Positions 1 to 8,449 of a DNA stretch of 64,000 nucleotides are shown here, piece by piece (positions within the stretch are counted from its first letter, which is position 1; every line of letters begins with the position of its first letter). Under the pieces are notes generated by a model that saw only the letters and a program-made list of their open reading frames with translations, searched no databases and was not told the origin of the DNA. Position numbers and translations under genes: made by a program. Source of the stretch: Hymenobacter properus (lineage in GTDB: Bacteria; Bacteroidota; Bacteroidia; Cytophagales; Hymenobacteraceae); the NCBI RefSeq assembly GCF_015694735.1, contig NZ_JADQDP010000003.1:620001-684000 (forward strand), in the 5' to 3' direction.

Positions 1-128
1 TTTCATCTGCAGCAATTATGTCGTACTGTTGCGTAATAATATCTCATTTATTCTTTCTTAGATGAAAATAACATCTACTCTACCGATAAATTCCTGGCGG
101 CAAGTTGCTGGCCTTTCTGGCCAGCACT
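1..128. other. Intergenic leader upstream of the histidine kinase
   Basis: AT-rich stretch (positions 1-100) that contrasts with the GC-rich gene that follows. It presumably holds the promoter and 5' leader of the sensor kinase. A short inverted repeat around CTGGCC/GGCCAG lies at about 113-126, just before the chosen start. No open frame is supported here, and the upstream gene is outside the window. Confidence 0.5.
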
Positions 129-3100
129 ATGCTTAAGCGAATAAGAATTCTATACGGGTTGCTGGCCCTGGCCTGCCTGCTGCTGGCCAGCCCAGTGGCC
201 CGCGCCCAGCCCCTGGAGCAGCACCTCGACCAAGGCCTGAGCACTGTGGGCGTGCGCGACATTGCCCGCGATGCCGCCGGCTTTGCCTGGGTGGCCGCCC
301 GGCAGGGCCTGTTCCGCTACGACGGCCGCCAGCTCGTGCCCTTGGCCCAGCTGGTGCGGCGCGGCCCCACGCCCCACGGCCAGGCCATTCGCGTGGTGGT
401 CGATGCCGCCGGCACGGTGTGGGTGTCACTGCCCCCCTATGGCCTCTACGCCTTTGTGCCCGCCAGCGGCGAGCTGCGCCGGGTACCGCTGCCGTCCATC
501 ATCGGCCCGCGCGACTATGCGCGCAGCCTGCTGCTGCACCAGGGGGCGCTCTGGACGCTGTGGGGAACCCGCACGGGGCAGGCCGTGCTCCGCCTGCCGC
601 TGAGCCAACCCCGACAAGTGCCCCGCCTAGCGTGGCGGGTGCCCGGCCCCGGTGGAATTGGCACGCTCGAGCCCGACTCGGCCGGCCGGCTGCTACTCTT
701 TGATGCCGATTCGAGCTGGCTGCTGCTGCCGGGCGGGCGGCACCGACGCCTGGCTCCCGACAGCCGCCGCTACCGCCTACGCACGGCTACCGGCTGGCGC
801 TGCGTGCAGCCCACCACCCACGCGCTGCGCCTGCCGCACGGGCCTTACGCCCTCAACGACAGCACCCTGCTGGAGCTGGGCCCCGCACGCCCGCCCCGGG
901 TGCTGGCCAGCTGGCCCCGCATTCGCAACACGGCCGCCACGCCCCACCTCGACGTGCTGGTGCGCGACAGCACCTGGTATTGGCTGGGGGCTGGGCAATT
1001 GCTCTCGCTGAACGTGCGGCGGCGGGCGGGGCCACCCGTGCTGCGCGCCCAGCCCCTACCCCTGACTACGGGCTGGAATGGGTGGCTGGCCTTTAACCGC
1101 GACAATACCGGCCTGTGGACCTTTGCCGAGGGAGTACCGGGCGTGTGGCAGCTTTGGCCCCGCCCGTTGGCCGTGCAGGCCCTGCCGGTGGCCGACGGCC
1201 AGCACCTGAGCACCCGCAGCCTGGGCCGCCTGCCCGATGGCCGCCTGCTGGTGGGCACCTACGCCGACACTTACGCGCAAGCCGCCGACAGCCCCCTGGC
1301 CCCCCTGCGCCGCTGGGCCAACCCGGCCGGCCGGGGGGTGTGGTTTTGCCGCCTGGCCTTGCCCGACGGCCGCCTGCTGGTAGGCCTCGAAAACGAGGGC
1401 GTGGCGCTGGTGGCCGGCTCCCGGGCCGAGCATCTGGCCTGGCCCGGTCTGCACCCCCAGCCCATGGGCCACACCACGTTTTGCCTGCTGCGCAGCCGGG
1501 CCGGACAGCTCTGGGCCGGCGGGCAGGAGGGGCTGTTTTTGCTCGACCTAGCCGCCCGTACCCGCCGCCGCTACCGCGAGGGCGACGACGCCTGGCCCCT
1601 GCACCACTGCGAGATTGAGGCCATAACCGAAGGCATCCACGGCGAGCTGTGGCTGGCCACCAGCCAGGGCCTGTATGCCCTGCAACCCGCCACTGGCGCC
1701 CTGCGCCACTACGGCCCCGACGAGCCGCCGCCCCGCCGCCTGCCCACGGGCCTGCTGCGCGCCCTACTCTTCACCCACCCCGACAGCCTCTGGCTGGCGA
1801 CCGCCGATGCCGGCCTGTTGCTGCTGCACCCCCGGCTGGGCGTGCGCCGCCAGCTCACGCGCGGCCGGGGCCTGCCCAGCGAGGTGGTGGCTTTTGTGCT
1901 GGCCCCCCCGCCGGGCCGGGTGCTGTGGGTAGGCACCGACCTGGGCCTGGTGCGCTACGACCCTCGCACCGGCCGCCGCAGCGACCTGACCACCGCCCAG
2001 GGCCTGGCCACCAACGACCTCAACCGCCAGTCGGCCTGGTACGACACGGCCCGGCAGCGCCTGTACGTGGGCGGCGTGGGCGGGCTGAGCTTCTTGGCGC
2101 CCCAGGCACTGGCCGCCGCGGAGCACCGCCCCCGGCTGCTGCTCACCACCCTCACCCAGCACCACGCCCAGCCCGATACCATCCGCACCGACTACCTGCC
2201 CGGCACCCTGCCCCAGGGCCTAGCGCTGGCCCCCGGCGATGCCTTCGCCGACCTGGCCCTGAGCCTGAGCGACGACGATGGCCCCGAGCCCGCCCGCTTC
2301 GCCTTCCGCCTGCTGGGCAGCGGCCCGGCCGCCTGGCAGGAGCTGGGCACCAGCAACCGCCTGCGCCTGCAAGGGCTGGAGCCCGGCGACTACACGCTGG
2401 AACTGCGGGGCGAAACCGGGCTGGGCACGCCCGCCCGCCAGGTGCTGCGTGTGCCGGTGCAGGTGCGCATCTACTGGTGGCGGCGGCCCGGCGTGTGGGC
2501 CTTGCTCACGGGCCTGCTGGTGGCCGGGGCCGGGGCCGGGGTGTATGGCTGGCAGCAGCGCCGCGCCCGCCAGCGCGAGCAGCAATGGCAGGCCGAGCAC
2601 GCCCTGCGCCAGCGCTTGGCCGCCGACCTGCACGACGACGTGGGCAACCTGCTCACCCAAATCAGCATGCACAGCAGCCTGCTGCGCGAAACACCTCACA
2701 GCCCGGCCCAAACCCTGGCCCGGCTCGATGCCATGGCTGTGGCCGCCCGCCAGGCCGCCCAACAAATGAGCGACGTGGTGTGGGGCCTCGATGCGCAGCA
2801 CATCAGCCTCAGCCAGCTGCTGGCCCGCATGCGCGACCACGCCCAGGAGGTGCTGCCTCCCGCCGGACTCGATGTGCGCTTTCTCACCGCCGCCGACCTG
2901 CCCAACCCCGAGCTGGCTCCCGACCTAGGGCACAACCTCTACCTCATCTATAAAGAAGCCCTGCACAACGTGGTGAAGCACGCCCGCGCCACCACCGTGA
3001 CGGTGCAGCTGGCCGCTACAGCCCTGGGCCTGGCCCTGACCGTGGCCGACGATGGCCGCGGCCACGACGGCCAATTCCGCCCCGGCGGTCACGGCCTAGC

Positions 3101-3200
3101 CAACATGCAGGCCCGCGCCCACGCCGTGGGCGGCACCGTGTGCTACGAGCCGCAGCCATCGGGCTTTGCCGTGGTGGTGGCCCTGCCGCTGGGGAAATAG
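129..3200 (+). CDS. Periplasmic-propeller sensor histidine kinase (HisKA_3 type)
   Basis: Membrane sensor kinase of 1023 residues. The ATG at 129 gives a clean signal peptide (MLKRIRILYGLLALACLLLA, cut after ARAQ); the longer frame from 105 would bury it. Residues about 40-700 form a two-component-regulator propeller (Reg_prop-like blades such as GLFRYDG, GLFLLDL, GLVRYDP). A Y_Y_Y-like beta domain follows (about 715-780), then one membrane helix (about 788-808). The HisKA_3 dimerisation box LHDDVGNLLTQIS places the phospho-acceptor at His835. The HATPase_c domain has an N-box (KEALHNVVKHA), G1 (DDGRG) and G2 (GHGLANM). Kinases of this kind sense extracellular ligands and phosphorylate LuxR-type regulators. 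No response regulator lies next to it in the window, so it looks orphan. The ligand is unknown. Confidence 0.85.
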   Translation: MLKRIRILYGLLALACLLLASPVARAQPLEQHLDQGLSTVGVRDIARDAAGFAWVAARQGLFRYDGRQLVPLAQLVRRGPTPHGQAIRVVVDAAGTVWVSLPPYGLYAFVPASGELRRVPLPSIIGPRDYARSLLLHQGALWTLWGTRTGQAVLRLPLSQPRQVPRLAWRVPGPGGIGTLEPDSAGRLLLFDADSSWLLLPGGRHRRLAPDSRRYRLRTATGWRCVQPTTHALRLPHGPYALNDSTLLELGPARPPRVLASWPRIRNTAATPHLDVLVRDSTWYWLGAGQLLSLNVRRRAGPPVLRAQPLPLTTGWNGWLAFNRDNTGLWTFAEGVPGVWQLWPRPLAVQALPVADGQHLSTRSLGRLPDGRLLVGTYADTYAQAADSPLAPLRRWANPAGRGVWFCRLALPDGRLLVGLENEGVALVAGSRAEHLAWPGLHPQPMGHTTFCLLRSRAGQLWAGGQEGLFLLDLAARTRRRYREGDDAWPLHHCEIEAITEGIHGELWLATSQGLYALQPATGALRHYGPDEPPPRRLPTGLLRALLFTHPDSLWLATADAGLLLLHPRLGVRRQLTRGRGLPSEVVAFVLAPPPGRVLWVGTDLGLVRYDPRTGRRSDLTTAQGLATNDLNRQSAWYDTARQRLYVGGVGGLSFLAPQALAAAEHRPRLLLTTLTQHHAQPDTIRTDYLPGTLPQGLALAPGDAFADLALSLSDDDGPEPARFAFRLLGSGPAAWQELGTSNRLRLQGLEPGDYTLELRGETGLGTPARQVLRVPVQVRIYWWRRPGVWALLTGLLVAGAGAGVYGWQQRRARQREQQWQAEHALRQRLAADLHDDVGNLLTQISMHSSLLRETPHSPAQTLARLDAMAVAARQAAQQMSDVVWGLDAQHISLSQLLARMRDHAQEVLPPAGLDVRFLTAADLPNPELAPDLGHNLYLIYKEALHNVVKHARATTVTVQLAATALGLALTVADDGRGHDGQFRPGGHGLANMQARAHAVGGTVCYEPQPSGFAVVVALPLGK

Positions 3201-3313
3201 ATTGGAAATTATCAGGACCATGCTGCGAATGGTTCTACCTGACTCTTTAGCAGTTGGCTTAGGAAATCTTATGCCTTGGCTTGTTCTTTTTCGGAGTTCA
3301 GAAAACGCAGTAA

Positions 3314-3424
3314 CATCCCGTCCTCGTGGCCTACCTGACAGCCCTGCGCCGTGCCGACCCCTACCCAACCCTCACTGCAGGCCCGGTGCGCGACCGGGTA
3401 GCGGCAGCCACCTCCAAACCATAA
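3314..3424 (+). pseudogene. Possible gene remnant (C-terminal tail only)
   Basis: From 3314 to the TAA at 3422 a short in-frame stretch reads like a normal protein C-terminus (VAYLTALRRADPYPTLTAG, then VRDRVAAATSKP) with codon use typical of this genome. It is preceded by an in-frame TAA at 3311 and by lower-GC DNA with no start or ribosome site. I do not recognise the family. It may be what is left of a deleted gene after the kinase, or chance. Confidence 0.25.
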
Positions 3425-3452
3425 GGCAGTTGCTGCGCAGAGTCATGCCGAC

Positions 3453-4154
3453 TCATTCTGCGAGCCCGAGGTTCAGTTCGAGCAGCCCCAGTCGCAACGG
3501 TTCCAGCACGGCAGCGGGCACGGGCACCGCCGCACCATGCGCCAGCAACAGCTCTTGGGCCTGCCCATGAAGCGCCGCCAGGCCCGCGCCGAGGCGGGCG
3601 CGTATCACCGCCCATTCCTCGGAGCCCAATTCCGGGGTTTCCAGGCAGAGATGGCGCACGCCCAGCGCCACACTGAATACGCTGGCCATGGCTTCGAGCA
3701 CTTCGGCTTCGGCCTGGCTGAAGGAACGCGGCTGTGGGCCCATCAGGCACAGCACACCAATCTGGTAGCCGTCGGGCATGCGCAGGGGCGCGGCGGCATA
3801 AAATGCATTGCCCTGTGCCACGGCAGCCCCAATGGCGGGTGCATCAGCTCCGGTTAGGGCCGTGGCAGTCAGGTTTTCGTAGGCCACCACGCCCGGCGCC
3901 AGAATGGCCGACGAGCACAGGGCCTGCGCCCGGGGCACCGACGGCATGGGCCCCGACCCGTGCTGCACGGGAAAAATCACCTCGCCGGCATCTACAAGAG
4001 CTACGAAAGAAAGAGGCTGGCCAAAAACCTGCGCGGCCAGCGCCACCACTGCATAAAAAACGTCGTCGGGCGGGCCGGCGAGGAAATTGTAATGGCGCAG
4101 GGATTGCAGGCGCTCGGCCTCGTACGAAGGCACCAAAGAAGCTGGAGCGGACAT
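3453..4154 (-). CDS. GAF domain-containing protein
   Basis: Soluble protein of 233 residues with no signal peptide or membrane segment. The N-terminus (YEAERLQSLRHYNFL, then PPDDVFYAVVALAAQVFGQP) and the following FVALVDAGEVIFPVQHG, APLRMPDGYQIGVLCLMGPQPRSF and ALEAMASVFSVAL-type segments match the GAF fold (about residues 25-165), as in proteins that begin with a stand-alone GAF module. The remaining 60 residues are helical. GAF domains bind small ligands or act as regulatory modules, and no effector domain is attached. It is convergent with the upstream kinase. A role in signalling is inferred; the ligand is unknown. Confidence 0.7.
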   Translation of the reverse strand: MSAPASLVPSYEAERLQSLRHYNFLAGPPDDVFYAVVALAAQVFGQPLSFVALVDAGEVIFPVQHGSGPMPSVPRAQALCSSAILAPGVVAYENLTATALTGADAPAIGAAVAQGNAFYAAAPLRMPDGYQIGVLCLMGPQPRSFSQAEAEVLEAMASVFSVALGVRHLCLETPELGSEEWAVIRARLGAGLAALHGQAQELLLAHGAAVPVPAAVLEPLRLGLLELNLGLAE

Positions 4155-4464
4155 AAATACAAAAAGGGACAGCCCAAGAAATTAGAAGCAAGGCGTGAGC
4201 CCGGGTATTCGAAAGTTACACAACAAGCGCGGGCTTCCGCTTATTACCGGGGTTTTCCCCATTATGCCCGGCTGCCCCGACGTGTCTTCTGAGGATGCCT
4301 GTTTTGCTTAAAAACACGCGCCCAGAAACGAACCTTACTGATAATTATTAGTAAGTTGGTCATGCCCATCAGCTGGGGCTCAATCCTGAAACGGCGGTGC
4401 ACGTATGCACCCGCAGAGCCATTGTCAGCCTCCCCTTGCCTATTGCCTTCTCTACTATTTTTTT
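4155..4464. other. 310-bp divergent intergenic region between GAF gene and sigma factor
   Basis: Contains the divergent promoters of the GAF gene (minus) and the ECF sigma gene (plus), plus the near-perfect palindrome at 4334-4355 listed separately. No credible small gene is seen; open frames here are extensions of the sigma gene frame without start context. Confidence 0.4.
4334..4355. promoter_or_regulatory. 22-bp palindrome, candidate operator upstream of ECF sigma gene
   Basis: CTTACT-GATAATTATT-AGTAAG reads almost identically on both strands (two mismatches over 22 bp, centred on AATT). It lies about 110 bp upstream of the sigma-factor start in otherwise unstructured DNA. Dyad symmetry of this size suits a dimeric regulator. 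The regulator is unknown. Confidence 0.35.
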
Positions 4465-5037
4465 ATGACAAATTCCCTGGCGCTGCCTGTTTCCCTGGAC
4501 GAAGCCGAACTGGTGCGCCGACTGCAGGCTCGCGACGAGCAGGCCCTGGGATACGTGCAACGGGAATACGGCCGGCAGCTGCTCACGGTGATAGTGCGGC
4601 TGGTGCGCGACGAAGACCTGGCCCAAGACATTTTGCAGGAGGGGCTGCTCAAAATCTGGCAGGGCATTGCCAGCTACCAGCCGGAGGGGGGCCGTTTTTT
4701 TTCCTGGATGGTGCGCGTGTGCTGCAATCACGCCATCGATGCCCTGCGCAACCCCCGCCATCGGTTCAACCACCGCAACCAGCCGCTGGAGTCCTGCGCA
4801 TCTCACCGGGTAGAGGCGGTAAGTACCTTCAACCCCGAGCACATCGGCTTGCGCGAGCTCACGCTGGCGCTCAAGCCGCGGCAGCGTGAGGTAATTGATT
4901 TACTATACTTCGGCGGCTGCACCCAAGCGGAAGCCGCCGAGCAGTTGGGCATTCCGGTGGCTACTGTGAAAACGCGCGCCCGTGCCGCATTGGTGGCGCT
5001 CACGGCACTGGCTCGGAGTACTCACTACACGCGTTAG
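4465..5037 (+). CDS. RNA polymerase sigma factor, ECF (sigma-70 family)
   Basis: Protein of 190 residues. The ATG at 4465 is preferred over the open frame from 4405, because the family starts with a short lead into region 2. Region 2 is visible as AELVRRLQARDEQALGYV, then LVRDEDLAQDILQEGLLKIW and FSWMVRVCCNHAIDALRN. Region 4 is LRELTLALKPRQREVIDLL, then a helix-turn-helix TQAEAAEQLGIPVATVKTRA. The class redirects RNA polymerase to a small regulon. No anti-sigma factor is adjacent in the window, which is unusual for membrane-signalling ECF sigmas. Control may be transcriptional, through the palindrome upstream, or the anti-sigma may lie elsewhere. Confidence 0.9.
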   Translation: MTNSLALPVSLDEAELVRRLQARDEQALGYVQREYGRQLLTVIVRLVRDEDLAQDILQEGLLKIWQGIASYQPEGGRFFSWMVRVCCNHAIDALRNPRHRFNHRNQPLESCASHRVEAVSTFNPEHIGLRELTLALKPRQREVIDLLYFGGCTQAEAAEQLGIPVATVKTRARAALVALTALARSTHYTR

Positions 5038-5057
5038 AACTGTTCGAGCGGTGTTGG

Positions 5058-5831
5058 CTAAGCAGAAGCGGCCACGCCATTGAACGAGGCCACTACGCCC
5101 GCCACTTCGCCCAGAAATTCGGGGTTGGCTTCGATGTGGTTGCCTACCACCACCACGTCGGCCCCAGCAGATAGTGCGGCGTACACTTTCTCGCCCGTGT
5201 TGAGGCCACCACCCACGATGATGGGCGTGTCCACGGTGTCGCGCACGGCCCGGATGATGGCGCCCGACACCGGATTTTGGGCGCCGCTGCCGCCGTCGAG
5301 GTACATCAGTTTCAGGCCCAACTGCTCGCCGGCCAAGGCGGTGCAGGCGGCAATGCCGGGTTTGTCGGCCGGCAGCGGCGTGGTGCCGCTCATGTACGAC
5401 GCGGTGGTTTGGCGGCCCGAATCAACCAGCATGTAGCCGGTGGGCAGCAGCTGCAGGCCGCTAGCGCGCAGGCGCGGCGCGGCCACCACGTGCTGGCCGA
5501 TAAGAAAATCGGGGTTGCGGCCCGAAATCAGCGAGAGCAGTAGCACGCCGTCGGCGGGGCCGTCGAGGTGCAGGCTGTGGCTGGGGAAGAGCAGCACCGG
5601 CACGCTGGAGTGCTCCTTAATCAACGCAATGAGGGCAGCCTGGTGCGAACTAAGCACCAGGCTGCCCCCCACGAAAAAGTAATCGACCGGATGCACTGCG
5701 CTCAACCGCAGCAAGTGCAAAAGGCTGTTTTCGTCTAAGTTATCGGGGTCGAGCAGCACCGCCAACGCTTTGTGGCCGTGCTGCCGACGCAGCCGCAACG
5801 CATCATAAAGACTGGTAGTGGGTGGACGCAT
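5058..5831 (-). CDS. Geranylgeranylglyceryl/heptaprenylglyceryl phosphate synthase-like protein
   Basis: TIM-barrel prenyltransferase of the GGGPS/PcrB family, 257 residues. It joins a polyprenyl diphosphate to sn-glycerol-1-phosphate, making an ether bond of archaeal type. Diagnostic segments are KALAVLLDPDNLDE near the N-terminus, VDYFFVGGSLV, LLFPSHSLHLDGPADGVLLL, GYMLVDSGRQT, LKLMYLDGGSGAQNPV and PIIVGGGLNTGEKV with GADVVVVGNHIE (the phosphate-binding loops). The ATG at 5831 is chosen because the open frame up to 5909 adds only a basic tail absent from the family. The start overlaps the 3' end of the upstream minus-strand gene by 29 bp, so the two are probably co-transcribed. Members are known in Bacteroidota, but the lipid made there is poorly defined. 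Confidence 0.85.
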   Translation of the reverse strand: MRPPTTSLYDALRLRRQHGHKALAVLLDPDNLDENSLLHLLRLSAVHPVDYFFVGGSLVLSSHQAALIALIKEHSSVPVLLFPSHSLHLDGPADGVLLLSLISGRNPDFLIGQHVVAAPRLRASGLQLLPTGYMLVDSGRQTTASYMSGTTPLPADKPGIAACTALAGEQLGLKLMYLDGGSGAQNPVSGAIIRAVRDTVDTPIIVGGGLNTGEKVYAALSAGADVVVVGNHIEANPEFLGEVAGVVASFNGVAASA

Positions 5832-6753
5832 CCGGGGAATCGGGGGAAACTGACGAAGCAACGGGCGCAAACCCGGTTTCGACGGGCGCGTAGCCCGAGG
5901 AAGTTGCAAGGTCGGAATTAACGCCCGAATTGTCAGAAGCCGCGTCCGAATTCTTGTCGGCCGGGAAGAACTCGCTCACTTTTTTGGTCACCAGCGCCAG
6001 GGCTACGGCAGCCACTTGGCCCACTATCACCTTGCCGGTATCCGATTTCAAAAACGACTGCAGCACCTCGGTCACGAAGCTGGGACGCGTGGGGCCGTGC
6101 TCTTCGTCGAAAGCGTGCGTGTTGGGCAGGCGGCGGCTGTCGTCGTAGGGCAGGTCCTGGAAGGGGTCGTCCTCAAATTCCTCGGTGTCGTGGCCCGACG
6201 AATAGGCGGGCAGGCCGGCGCCGGCCAGCTGGGCACGGTTTTCGGCGTGCGAGGTGGCGGTGCCAAAGTCCAGGTTGTCGTTCTGGTGGCTTTGTCCGTG
6301 CTGGTTGTGCTGCTCGTCGTGGGCAGCAAAAGCACGGGCCGAATCGGCGGCCGACTTGCGGTAGAACTTGCTCTTATAACGCTTGCCGTTGCCGGCGGTG
6401 TAGTAGCCGCGGCCGGTTTCATCGTCGGCATCGAACTCCTCGCCGTCGTGGTCGAACTCGTGGGTATCGAAGCCGTTGTAGTGGCCGTGGCTGCCCGCGC
6501 CGTCGTGCCCGTAGTCTTCCTCGTGTTCTTCGATGTAGGGGTTGTGCTTCTTTTTCTTCTTGCCGCTGAAGGCTTTGGTGATGAGCCAGATGCCACCGGC
6601 CAGGCCAGCGCCCACGGCGGCCACTTTGCCCACTTTCACCGATTGGTCTTTGATGTGGTCGACGTCGCCGCGCAGGGCACGCTCGTACTCCAGCTTTTTG
6701 CGTTCGAGAAATTCTTTTTCCTCGTCGAACAGGGGATTTTGCAGGTCGCTCAT
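5803..6753 (-). CDS. Hypothetical membrane-anchored acidic protein
   Basis: Protein of 316 residues with no recognised function. Residues 1-40 are a charged helix (EEKEFLERKKLEYERAL). A single membrane segment follows (about 45-64, VGAGLAGGIWLITKAF), then a KKKKK stop-transfer patch. The middle is a long acidic, His/Asp/Gly-rich, probably disordered region (about 70-215). The C-terminus carries a second hydrophobic stretch (about 235-255, VGQVAAVALALVTKKV). It lies 8 bp downstream of the holin-X-like gene and overlaps the GGGPS gene, so the three form a minus-strand operon. The arrangement suggests an inner-membrane scaffold or envelope-stress protein. This is inference from topology only. 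Confidence 0.65.
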   Translation of the reverse strand: MSDLQNPLFDEEKEFLERKKLEYERALRGDVDHIKDQSVKVGKVAAVGAGLAGGIWLITKAFSGKKKKKHNPYIEEHEEDYGHDGAGSHGHYNGFDTHEFDHDGEEFDADDETGRGYYTAGNGKRYKSKFYRKSAADSARAFAAHDEQHNQHGQSHQNDNLDFGTATSHAENRAQLAGAGLPAYSSGHDTEEFEDDPFQDLPYDDSRRLPNTHAFDEEHGPTRPSFVTEVLQSFLKSDTGKVIVGQVAAVALALVTKKVSEFFPADKNSDAASDNSGVNSDLATSSGYAPVETGFAPVASSVSPDSPDASTHYQSL

Positions 6754-6761
6754 GGCAGGCG

Positions 6762-7139
6762 TTAGGCTTGGCGTTTGTCAGATTTGTAGATAGTGTCCTT
6801 CATCATCTTGTTGACGATGCCCTGGAAAGCCGATTTGTCGACGCCCACCAGCACCAGCACCAGCAGCACCAGGTAAAACCCGGCCACGATGCCGAAGCCC
6901 CAAAACGGGCTGTCGAGGGCCGAATTAAGGGCCAGCCCGGCAAATACGCTCAGGAAAATGAGGAAGAACATGCCCAGCACCGCCAGCGTGACGCCGTGGA
7001 TGGTGCCCACGAGGGCCGTGGAAATCTTCTGCTGGATTTCGAGGCGCACCAGGTCGATGCGGGTGTCCAGGTAGCCGGTCAGATTGCCAATCAGGCTATC
7101 GTTGCGAGGGGTTTTGGAGGTGTCGTCGTCGGTGACCAT
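6762..7139 (-). CDS. Phage holin family / holin-X-like membrane protein
   Basis: Protein of 125 residues using the ATG at 7139; the frame extends to 7193 but adds a second hydrophobic lead that is probably not translated. Structure: a short polar N-terminus, an amphipathic helix (GYLDTRIDLVRLEIQQKIS), then two membrane helices (about 38-62 and 70-95) and a basic tail. This fits the Phage_holin_3_6 (holin-X) family, which is common in Bacteroidota chromosomes next to YtxH-like proteins and is not evidence of a prophage. It is first in the operon with the acidic membrane protein. The function in these bacteria is unknown. Confidence 0.75.
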   Translation of the reverse strand: MVTDDDTSKTPRNDSLIGNLTGYLDTRIDLVRLEIQQKISTALVGTIHGVTLAVLGMFFLIFLSVFAGLALNSALDSPFWGFGIVAGFYLVLLVLVLVGVDKSAFQGIVNKMMKDTIYKSDKRQA

Positions 7140-7286
7140 ACGGCGCGTGAAAGGGGTGGCAAGAAAGAATAAAAAGCAGGGAAGCTCAGCCATTGCCCCA
7201 AAAAGGGAGAACAGACTGCGCCGGTTCTACGGAAAATTTCGGCGCGTGGCTGACTTTTGTGCGGCCGTTTGTGTTTGCCACCCAGC

Positions 7287-8426
7287 GTGAGTCAGAATCA
7301 TTATCAAGTTCTTGGAGTAGCCCCCTCGGCCGCCGCGGCCGACATCAAGCGTGCCTACCGGCGGCTGGTGGTGCGCTACCATCCCGATAAGCACGGCGGC
7401 GACGCCCGCTACGAAGACGAGTTCAAGGCCGTGGCCCTGGCCTACCGCATCCTCGGCGACCCTGGCCGCCGGGCTACATACGACTTCCAGCTGCAGCAAG
7501 CGGCCCGCCGCGCCGAGGAAGCCCGCCGCCAGCAACAGCAGCGCCCCGTTAGCCAGCACGTGTACGGCGTGCCCATGCCGCCGCCCGCGCCCCTGCGTAC
7601 CCGCCCGCCCGCCGGCAGCCGCGAGCGGCACTACCAGCGCATTCCGCAGCAGCGCGCCCGCTTCAACGCCCGCGACTGGGGTCTCACGCTGCTGTTCCTG
7701 CTGGGCATCGGCCTGTTTTCATTCGCCGTGAAGGTGACCATGGACCGCGTTTCGGCCAACCGCAACTACGACGACGGCCTGCGCGCCTACGCCAACGGCA
7801 ACTTCGCGGCCGCCTACGCTTTTCTGGAAGAAACCCTGCACTTCCGTCCCGACTACGCCCCCGCCCTGCGCCGCCACGGCGAGTTGGAGCGCCTGTTCGA
7901 GCACGACCCCGCAGCGGCCCGCGCCGATTTTCGGGCCGCGCTGCGCCAGCCCCAGCCGCGCCGCGTCAAAGCCCAGGTGCTCTACCACCTCGGCCGCTGC
8001 GAAACCGCCCTGGGCCGCCCTGCTGATGCCGACCTCCGCTACTCGCAGGCCCTGCAACAGGACTCTACCCTCAGCGCCGCCCACCTAGCGCGCGGCCGCG
8101 GCCGCCTGCTCGACCTGAACAACGCTGCCCTGGCGCTCACCGACCTCAGCACCGGCCTGGCCCAGCGCCGCCGCGCCGCCGCGCCCACGCCTTGGTCCTT
8201 CGTGCAGCTGCGCGGGGTAGCCCTCGCCGCCCTGGGCCGCTACGCCGAAGCCCGCACCGACTACTTCAATACCCTGCAAGCCAACCCCAAAGACGGCCGC
8301 ACACACTTCCTATTGGGCCGCCTCGCCGCCCACACCGGCGACTCCACCGCCGCCTGTGAGTTTTACCACCGCGCCGTGAACCTGGGCTATGATTACGCTC
8401 GCGCCGCCGAGCAGGAATGCCGGTGA
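7287..8426 (+). CDS. DnaJ-domain, membrane-anchored TPR protein
   Basis: Protein of 379 residues. The GTG at 7287 is preferred over a TTG at 7257, since the J-domain begins immediately (SQNHYQVLGV). The J-domain spans about 1-70 with the HPD motif (VRYHPDKHGG) needed to stimulate DnaK. A Gln/Pro-rich linker follows, then one membrane helix (about 130-150, LTLLFLLGIGLFSFAVKV). The C-terminal half (about 165-375) consists of TPR-like repeats (YANGNFAAAYAFLEETL, KAQVLYHLGRCETALGR, HFLLGRLAAHTGDSTAACEF). The inferred role is recruitment of DnaK to the membrane, with the TPR part binding clients or partners on the other face. It is divergent from the holin-like operon. Confidence 0.8.
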   Translation: MSQNHYQVLGVAPSAAAADIKRAYRRLVVRYHPDKHGGDARYEDEFKAVALAYRILGDPGRRATYDFQLQQAARRAEEARRQQQQRPVSQHVYGVPMPPPAPLRTRPPAGSRERHYQRIPQQRARFNARDWGLTLLFLLGIGLFSFAVKVTMDRVSANRNYDDGLRAYANGNFAAAYAFLEETLHFRPDYAPALRRHGELERLFEHDPAAARADFRAALRQPQPRRVKAQVLYHLGRCETALGRPADADLRYSQALQQDSTLSAAHLARGRGRLLDLNNAALALTDLSTGLAQRRRAAAPTPWSFVQLRGVALAALGRYAEARTDYFNTLQANPKDGRTHFLLGRLAAHTGDSTAACEFYHRAVNLGYDYARAAEQECR

Positions 8427-8449
8427 TGGTCGGAGGTTAATATCCATAC

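Noticed and set aside
6762..7139. Holin-like gene taken as a prophage marker
   Set aside because: No phage structural, integrase or lysin gene is near. Holin-X proteins are ordinary chromosomal genes in Bacteroidota.
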